Shown here: positions 8,054-13,333 of the stretch, piece after piece
How the letters are laid out: each line of letters opens with the position of its first letter
Position numbering within the stretch: position 1 is the stretch's first letter
Assembly: GCA_023133395.1 (NCBI GenBank)
Contig: JAGLWO010000673.1
Span: forward strand, 1 to 13,333
Direction: 5' to 3'
DNA: 13,333 nucleotides
Origin: Candidatus Cloacimonadota bacterium
GTDB lineage: Bacteria > Cloacimonadota > Cloacimonadia > Cloacimonadales > TCS61
The notes under the pieces: model-generated
What the model was told of the DNA's origin: nothing
The model's database searches: none
Seen by the model: only the letters and a program-made list of their open reading frames with translations
Translations under genes and position numbers: made by a program

Positions 8054-8083
8054 CGAGTAATATTGGGAAACTACTCTATCCTT

Positions 8084-8102
8084 CCCTTCGACTTTGCTCA
8101 GG
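8084..8102. repeat. CCCTTCGAC...GCTCAGG dispersed repeat fragment
   Basis: CCCTTCGACTTTGCTCAGG resembles a short dispersed repeat seen in many uncultivated-phylum genomes, recognisable by its chance translation FDFAQDKHR, which appears here in an open plus-strand frame at 8063-8245. I treat that frame as non-coding. Only one copy is visible in this window, so its repeat nature rests on recall. Confidence 0.45.
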
Positions 8103-8137
8103 ATAAACATAGGCTCGGTATAACAAAATTTATTAAT

Positions 8138-8968
8138 CTAATAATGTCCGACACTATCAATATCACTTGGATGACTGTGCCTGGCAATAGCCACAATTTC
8201 CGATGCTATCTCTTCTATGGATTTACTGGTCACATTTATAATTGACCATCCAGGTTGACTCTCATAGATCTTCTGAGCATATAGTAATTCCTTTTGTACA
8301 TACTCATAATTAGAATATTCTCCTGTAGCATCTTTCAACCTCCGATGTCGTACACCTCGTAATTTTGTTAACCGAGTTGGGGTCGTGGTAAGACAAAAAA
8401 CACGTTCCGGTGGAATCTCAAATAAAGTTGAAGGAGATTCAATGTTAAGAATTATGGGGACATTGGCAACCAGTCAGCGTTTAAAAGCGAGGTAAATACT
8501 GAGCGGTGTTTTGAAAGTGCGGGATACACCTACAAGCACAATTTCAGCTTTATATAATTCATTACTTCGCATACCATCATCGTGTTTAAATGCAAAATTC
8601 ATTGTCTCTATCCTCCGGAAATATTCTTCGTTCATTTGATTGAAAAGACCTGGTTTTTCTGCAGGTGAAATTGATAATAAATTGGAAAGCCTGGATAATA
8701 AAGGTCCCATTATATCTATGGTCTCTACGTTATGTAATCTGCCCTGTCGAACCATAAAATCCCGCATATTATCTGAAACCAGCGTGTGTATAATAAATCC
8801 GCTAACCTTGGCTGCTTCCTCTACAATTTCCTTTATCTGTTCCCTGGAAGTTATACCGGGTTTATAAATAAAATTCACCTCAATTCCCGGGAACTGTGAT
8901 AAAGCAGAGTTTAAAGCATGCTCGGCTGTTTGTCCTGTACTATCAGATACTATAAAAACCTGATACAT
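8138..8968 (-). pseudogene. PPDK regulatory protein (kinase/pyrophosphorylase), interrupted by an in-frame TGA
   Basis: PDRP (DUF299 family) is a bifunctional enzyme that inactivates PPDK by ADP-dependent phosphorylation of a Thr next to its catalytic His and reactivates it by Pi-dependent phosphorolysis. The reading frame starts at 8968 (MYQVFIVSDSTGQTAE, with AGAGGA 4 nt before the ATG) and matches the family through YFRRIETMNFAFKHDDG (116-132) and the P-loop-like GVSRTFKTPLS (147-157). A TGA stands at codon 165 (8474-8476). Without any frameshift, 110 more codons follow (ANVPI, LTKLRGVRHRRLK, YVQKELLYAQKIYES, INVTSKSIEEIASEIV) to a TAG at 8138. The 276-codon total is the normal family length. 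The family usually has KGW or KGY here; this gene has K-R-stop. Phe152 also replaces the usual P-loop Ser, and Cys replaces Gly in the VFGLT segment. It is likely a young pseudogene; readthrough or a sequence error is possible. It converges on ppdK. Confidence 0.88.
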
Positions 8969-9051
8969 AACATCCTCTAATATTTTTTTAAATAAAAAGG
9001 TTATTTATACAAAGAAAGTAATACTCAAGAAACTAGACTCAAAATTTTATA

Positions 9052-11850
9052 TTACCTTACACTTCTCAAGATTAAAACAAATACAGCACCTTTTGGTTTA
9101 TTATCTTCAACAAAAATACTTCCACCCCATTTTTTAACTGATTCCTTAACAATATGCAATCCCATTCCTGTGTGTGCTTTTTTACCATATTTGAATCCTT
9201 CGTCAAAGATTTTTTCCTTGATTTTATCAGGAATTCCAGTTCCATTATCTGCAATTCTTACGTAACATCTGTCTTTGTAAGCTCCGATTTCAATATCTAT
9301 TCTGTTAGTTCTTCCATGAACAACAGCATTTCTAAAAATATTATCGATCACAGAATTAAGAGCATCATCGGCAAAAATCTCTTTTTTACCTTTGATTGCA
9401 AATTCGATATCCGGATAGTTCTCCATTACCTGTTTTATCACCTCCGATATCTCAAAGACCTTTAAACTTTCTTTAGTAATCAGGTTTTCATGCTCCCTCA
9501 TTTTGTGAATTAATTCTGAACTTTTATCAACGTTTAATGAAGCTTCATCCAGAATAGATTCGTCTTTCCTAACTTTAAAAATTTTGATGGCACTCTTTAT
9601 AACAGCCAGGTTATTTGCAAGATCATGCCTTAGAATTGTGTTGATCAGTTTAAGCTGCTCCCGATGTCTATTTATTTCTTCTTCCATCTTCTTTCGTACT
9701 GTGAGATCGTGGAATACTGCTCTGCTTCCTGTAAACTTGCCATCGCTATCATATATAGCAACAGCCTTTAATTCACCGTGAATCTCTTTTCTATTTTTTG
9801 TTACAAAAGTGGTTTCAAGACTCATTTCTCCTTCTACAATGAACTTCTCCCAGTTTGGTTTGAAATCTTTTTCAAAAGCTTCCTTAGTTAAAATCTGACT
9901 AATATGTTTTTCAATAAGCTCTTCTTTAGAATATTCTAATTTGTTGATCATTGATTCATTCACATAAGTAAACTTCCCATCTTTATCTGTAATCTGCATT
10001 AAATCGTTTGCAGTCTCCATAAAAGTTCGGAATTTTTCTTCGTTTTCTTTTAAAGCTTCCTCTGCCTTTTTTTGCAGAGTAATGTCTTTTGCTATACCTG
10101 CAATGGCGATTGGCTTTCCTTGGTCATCTTTGATAACGGTTGTGGTCATCATTGTAGGGAATGGTGTTCCATCTTTGCGTATGTGTCCTACTTCACCAGT
10201 GTTAAACCCATTCTCTTTAGCTTTTTGATTAAATGGTTTTACATCTTTCTCTAATTGCTCCTGATTATGGAAAATTTTGAGATGGTTGCCAATTAAATCT
10301 CCAATAGATTCATAGCCATGCATTTGAACCCACGTATTGTTTACATACAATAGTCTTCCTTCTAAGTCAGCTATAGCCATGCCCTCTGAGGATTGCTCCA
10401 CAAAAGATGACAAGAATTTTAGTTGCTTCTCTGCTTTCTTTCGTTCGGTGATATCGCGGAAGACAGCAAAGACTTCGATCAATTTCTTCTCACTGTCAAA
10501 ATGAGGAGTAGCTGTTACAAGGACATTTCGTATTTCTTTATCAGGTCTGATAATCTCTAACTCATAAACGCTTTTCTTCCCTTTCGCCCGTTTTTGCGTT
10601 TCTTTCTGCACAAGTTTTAACTGTTCAGAGCTTACAAAATCCTTTATATTACGACCAACAAGTTTTCCCGATTGAACTCCAAAGATATTCTCCGCTGCCG
10701 GGTTTGCAAATTTAAATTGTTCATCTGTATCTACAACACCAAACCCCTCTCCCTGGTTGTGAATTAGTTCTTTGTATTTTTCTTCACTTTCTTTTAGAGC
10801 CTGTTCAATCTGTTTACGTTCTGTAATATCTTCTATAATTCCATCATAGTATTTTATATTACCTTCTATATCTTTTACTGCGACCGCGGATACAGATGCG
10901 ATAAAGATAGTACCATCTTTTTTCTTTAATTGTAATTCTTCATCTTTAATAAATCCATTTTTCATTATTTTCTCAGAAAACTTTTTCCTATCAGATGGAT
11001 TTTGGTATAATTTTGATACATTGGTTTTCATAAAATTTTCTTTATTTTTATAGCCAAATATGGAAACTATAGCTGGATTTACTTCAACAAATAGATCCTC
11101 TGGAGCTGCTGTGCTTCTATATATACCTAGATTAACATTATTAGTAATAGATCTATATTTTTCTTCACTTTCCTTTAGAGCTTTTTCTGCCTTATTACGT
11201 TCTGTGATATATCTAGTAAAAATTTTATGAATAAATAATCCAATAAATATAGTTAGGAGTGTAACTATTATACCTAAAATTGCAATATATAAAAGGGTAG
11301 CCTGGTATTTGCTTTGAGCTTTGATCCGAGCAGCAGTTAATTCTTCATTATGTATTGCAATATGTTTATCAAGTGCTTCTTTTAAAGGATAAAATGCAGA
11401 GCGAAAATCCTCTTTTATCTTCTCAAATAAAATATCACTTTCAACTCCCTGGTCTTTCAGGTCTATAATTTCAATACTGGCAGATATGAGTTTTTGTGAT
11501 AACTTAATGATTTCCTCAGCTGCTTGTTGATCCTCTATACCGATATGTTTTTCGTGTTCATAATGTATTTGAGTTGCATTTTCGAGATCCAACCAATCTT
11601 CCTGCAACCACTCTTTAATAGTTTTTTCATTCCTTACAACGTTTCCTCTCAAGATATAAGTTAAAGTCCATGACCTTATATCAGAAGCTTCGTATTTCAT
11701 TTTTACCATTGCAATTGCGCCGGGAACTATATCATCATTTAATTCATTAAATAGTTTCTGTACACTTAAACTGCTGAATATTGTATAAAGACAGATTATC
11801 CAAACTAAAAGAATAATTATAATAAATCCTAAATTTATTTTTTTTCTCAT
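9052..11850 (-). CDS. Membrane sensor histidine kinase with four PAS domains
   Basis: A 932-residue inner-membrane sensor kinase. TM1 is ~7-28 and TM2 ~186-208, flanking a helical periplasmic domain of ~155 residues that resembles the four-helix-bundle sensors of chemoreceptors. Four PAS domains follow (~226-345, 354-470, 477-592, 603-720), three ending in DIT(E/L) and joined by repeated linkers of the type EKALKESEEKY. The phosphoacceptor helix is LINTILRHDLANNLAVIKSA (735-754) with His742; this HDLxN form differs from the usual HExRTP. The ATPase domain has the N box DNIFRNAVVHG (836-846), G1 DNGTGIP (868-874) and G2 GMGLHIV (895-901). It should autophosphorylate on His742. The stimulus is unknown, though multiple PAS domains suggest redox, ligand or cofactor sensing. 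No response regulator gene and no receiver domain are in the window, so its partner is elsewhere. GGAAT lies about 9 nt before the ATG. Confidence 0.95.
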   Translation of the reverse strand: MRKKINLGFIIIILLVWIICLYTIFSSLSVQKLFNELNDDIVPGAIAMVKMKYEASDIRSWTLTYILRGNVVRNEKTIKEWLQEDWLDLENATQIHYEHEKHIGIEDQQAAEEIIKLSQKLISASIEIIDLKDQGVESDILFEKIKEDFRSAFYPLKEALDKHIAIHNEELTAARIKAQSKYQATLLYIAILGIIVTLLTIFIGLFIHKIFTRYITERNKAEKALKESEEKYRSITNNVNLGIYRSTAAPEDLFVEVNPAIVSIFGYKNKENFMKTNVSKLYQNPSDRKKFSEKIMKNGFIKDEELQLKKKDGTIFIASVSAVAVKDIEGNIKYYDGIIEDITERKQIEQALKESEEKYKELIHNQGEGFGVVDTDEQFKFANPAAENIFGVQSGKLVGRNIKDFVSSEQLKLVQKETQKRAKGKKSVYELEIIRPDKEIRNVLVTATPHFDSEKKLIEVFAVFRDITERKKAEKQLKFLSSFVEQSSEGMAIADLEGRLLYVNNTWVQMHGYESIGDLIGNHLKIFHNQEQLEKDVKPFNQKAKENGFNTGEVGHIRKDGTPFPTMMTTTVIKDDQGKPIAIAGIAKDITLQKKAEEALKENEEKFRTFMETANDLMQITDKDGKFTYVNESMINKLEYSKEELIEKHISQILTKEAFEKDFKPNWEKFIVEGEMSLETTFVTKNRKEIHGELKAVAIYDSDGKFTGSRAVFHDLTVRKKMEEEINRHREQLKLINTILRHDLANNLAVIKSAIKIFKVRKDESILDEASLNVDKSSELIHKMREHENLITKESLKVFEISEVIKQVMENYPDIEFAIKGKKEIFADDALNSVIDNIFRNAVVHGRTNRIDIEIGAYKDRCYVRIADNGTGIPDKIKEKIFDEGFKYGKKAHTGMGLHIVKESVKKWGGSIFVEDNKPKGAVFVLILRSVR

Positions 11851-12131
11851 TTGCTATTCCAATATTTTTTCTATAAACTAATTAATTTTTACATAAAATA
11901 AAAATCAAGTTATTTTAATACAATTACTGTTTCAATATTTCATAGAATTATAAATAACTGAAATATGAATTACATAAAAAGTGTAATCCAGAGGAAAATA
12001 AGAAGTTATAGCCTGTACTTTTTACAATCAATAATATTATATTTATATATTGAAATGATATTTATAAAATATATTGAGTCAAAATAGCACAATGTGTGGC
12101 AGATGTGTCATAGTTAAAAAGAATAGAGTTA

Positions 12132-12152
12132 GTTCAACTGTCTCAGTTGAAC
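12132..12152 (-). terminator. Inverted repeat, possible terminator of the T9SS cargo gene
   Basis: GTTCAACTG (12132-12140) and CAGTTGAAC (12144-12152) form a perfect 9-bp stem with a 3-nt loop, 57 bp beyond the stop codon of the minus-strand gene. Read on the minus strand it is followed by TAACTCTATTCTTTTT, T-rich but not an immediate run. It could therefore be a weak intrinsic terminator or a REP-like repeat. Confidence 0.45.
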
Positions 12153-12175
12153 CACATTATTTCTTTCCGGACCGC

Positions 12176-12190
12176 TAAGCCAAAGGCTTA
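12176..12190. repeat. Small hairpin TAAGCC-AAA-GGCTTA
   Basis: A perfect 6-bp inverted repeat with a 3-nt loop, 19 bp beyond the stop of the T9SS cargo gene, next to a GC-rich TCCGGACCG stretch (12166-12174) in otherwise AT-rich DNA. It may be part of the same repeat or terminator region as the hairpin at 12132-12152. Confidence 0.4.
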
Positions 12191-12208
12191 TAAATTGGAG
12201 AACTGTCC

Positions 12209-13333
12209 CTACTTCAGCAACAGCATCTTCTTAGTGAATTCTATATCTTTCGTTTTAAGCTGGTAGAAATAAACACCACTTGAAACTCGCTTCCTGTTAT
12301 CATCCCGTCCATCCCAGATGAGTTCATAATCTCCGTGGGAAGTATAGCAATCCATCAGGGTTTTCACTTTTTGACCTTTTATGTTATAAATTTCCAGTTT
12401 TACTTCTCCATCTTCAGGAAGGCTGAATACTATTTTTGTCTCCGGATTAAAGGGATTGGGATAATTCTGCGAAAGGCTTGTTGTTGGAGTTTGTAAAATT
12501 TGTTCATCTAAATAAACTAATTGCTCAATTTGTGTTGAGAAGAGAATTGCAGTTTCATTCTGTAATGTATGAACTGTTTGTGGATAGATATTGGCAAAAG
12601 TAATCAGAAGTCCATCAGTTTGCCCTTTATTTTCGATACCAACAGTTGCATAATTTTCTTCATTATCGCAATTGTGGATGTCTTTATATTGGAATAAGAT
12701 ATCTCCATCTCCAGTTGGGGTTGGATAGAACTCCGGGTCGTATAAGATTACTTCAAATATCTCGAAACTATAATTATACATATTTCGAAAATCTGACCAT
12801 TCGATCACTAAATAATGGTTATTAAAGTCGTTGTATGAATAGATATCTCCGTTGCAAAGGTCATCCCAGAAAGGAGCTATCATTGCTCTGGGACCTGAAC
12901 CTGAAGGGATATTCCGATTTCTGCTAAAAACAAGTTCAGTTTCACCCATGGATATCCACCCATTTGAACAGATGGATATTTTATCATAAACCTCACCAAA
13001 ATATGAAAAATAAAAGGGTAGATCAATGGTCTGAGTATAACCATCAACTGTTGAATGCCCGGCAGTTACCAAAGTACCAGGACCACCATAAGCAGGATCA
13101 ATCTCTATCCAGTTGTATTCTGGTGCTGTGAAATATCCAGTATCTGTTGATTCGATTGCAAAATATCCGTACTCGGAAAAGGTCGGACTCTCTTCATTTA
13201 TTTCACCGATGGGTATAGTAAACTCCAATTCCTGAAGTACAGTCTCAAGGTCGGAAATTTCCAATTTAAAACGTGCTAATTCCCCTGACATTACATCTGA
13301 TACTTCAATTTCGAATGGAGCCAGGTTTATAGC
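12209..13333 (-). CDS. Secreted T9SS type A sorting-domain protein, C-terminal part (partial at right edge)
   Basis: The frame is open to the right edge (374 residues visible, beginning AINLAPFEIEV), so the 5' part, including the signal peptide and any catalytic domain, is missing. The Met at 13291 is internal. Visible residues ~1-45 look like the end of a beta-sandwich. A domain of ~250 residues follows, with YGYFAIESTDTGYF (55-68), FYFSYFGEVYDKISICSNGW (107-126) and RAMIAPFWDDL (149-159), seen in large secreted proteins of FCB bacteria. The C-terminus is a classical sorting domain: SQNYPNPFNPETKIVFSLP (288-306), LEIYNIKGQKVKTL (313-326) and SSGVYFYQL up to the final KKMLLLK. It directs export through the type IX system, where this domain is usually cleaved and the cargo released or anchored at the surface. 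The upstream part may be a protease (C25- or S8-like), but that is a guess. The stop is TAG at 12209. Confidence 0.93.
   Translation of the reverse strand, partial: AINLAPFEIEVSDVMSGELARFKLEISDLETVLQELEFTIPIGEINEESPTFSEYGYFAIESTDTGYFTAPEYNWIEIDPAYGGPGTLVTAGHSTVDGYTQTIDLPFYFSYFGEVYDKISICSNGWISMGETELVFSRNRNIPSGSGPRAMIAPFWDDLCNGDIYSYNDFNNHYLVIEWSDFRNMYNYSFEIFEVILYDPEFYPTPTGDGDILFQYKDIHNCDNEENYATVGIENKGQTDGLLITFANIYPQTVHTLQNETAILFSTQIEQLVYLDEQILQTPTTSLSQNYPNPFNPETKIVFSLPEDGEVKLEIYNIKGQKVKTLMDCYTSHGDYELIWDGRDDNRKRVSSGVYFYQLKTKDIEFTKKMLLLK

Larger units (their letters stand above)
11851..12208. other. Non-coding AT-rich gap between histidine kinase and T9SS cargo gene
   Basis: This 358-bp region separates two minus-strand genes. 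It should hold the histidine-kinase promoter; TATAAT occurs on the minus strand at 12041-12036, but no good -35 lies 17 bp before it. The left two thirds are nearly pure A/T with no convincing open frame. The right third holds the two hairpins listed separately, plus adjacent imperfect repeats TGTGGCA and TGTGTCA near 12094-12110. Confidence 0.6.

Noticed and set aside
8063..8245. Plus-strand 60-residue open frame
   Set aside because: It reads through the dispersed repeat (FDFAQDKHR text) and then antisense to the PDRP 3' end, and has no ribosome binding site.
8474..8476. TGA reassigned to Trp or Gly throughout the genome
   Set aside because: Long genes here (906, 932, 564, 431 and 379 residues) contain no in-frame TGA, and the 431-residue gene ends with TGA in an ATGA overlap with the next start.
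8430..8476. TGA as selenocysteine with a downstream SECIS hairpin
   Set aside because: The position is normally aromatic and not a redox site. The only nearby inverted repeat (CAATGT/ACATTG with a 14-nt loop) does not resemble a bacterial SECIS.

Overview
This is an AT-rich bacterial window, probably from the Fibrobacterota-Chlorobiota-Bacteroidota (FCB) side of the tree; a Cloacimonadota-like or related candidate-phylum genome would fit. The main clue is the right-edge protein, which ends in a type IX secretion (T9SS) type A sorting domain of the NYPNPFNP kind. No 16S or other phylogenetic marker is present, so the placement is an inference. The standard genetic code is in use: several long reading frames carry no in-frame TGA, and one glycosyltransferase gene ends with TGA.

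Positions 1-4713 (all minus strand) are a surface-glycan biosynthesis operon read leftwards: a polysaccharide-deacetylase-like protein with a degenerate active site, two GT4 glycosyltransferases (2-bp gap, then an ATGA overlap), and the N-terminal third of a membrane polyprenyl-phosphate sugar transferase that runs off the left edge. A divergent intergenic region at 4714-4863 carries one TTGACA box on each strand, one facing the operon and one facing a tRNA-Lys(CUU) gene at 4864-4939.

Positions 4940-8968 hold central metabolism. An intact pyruvate, phosphate dikinase gene (ppdK, plus) faces, tail to tail, the gene for its regulatory kinase/phosphorylase (PDRP, minus). The PDRP gene is interrupted by a single in-frame TGA at 8474-8476, exactly where the family usually has an aromatic residue, yet its remaining 110 codons stay open and recognisable. 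It also has Ser->Phe in the P-loop. The 192-bp space between the two genes is filled with dispersed palindromic (REP-like) repeats.

Positions 9052-11850 (minus) encode a membrane hybrid-free sensor histidine kinase with four PAS domains and no adjacent response regulator. Positions 11851-12208 are non-coding and end in two hairpins. Positions 12209-13333 (minus) are the C-terminal part of a large secreted T9SS cargo protein truncated by the right edge.

Most notable points: the interrupted PDRP beside a PPDK that keeps its regulatory Thr and catalytic His; the apparent pseudo-deacetylase heading the glycan operon; and the repeat-rich intergenic segments.
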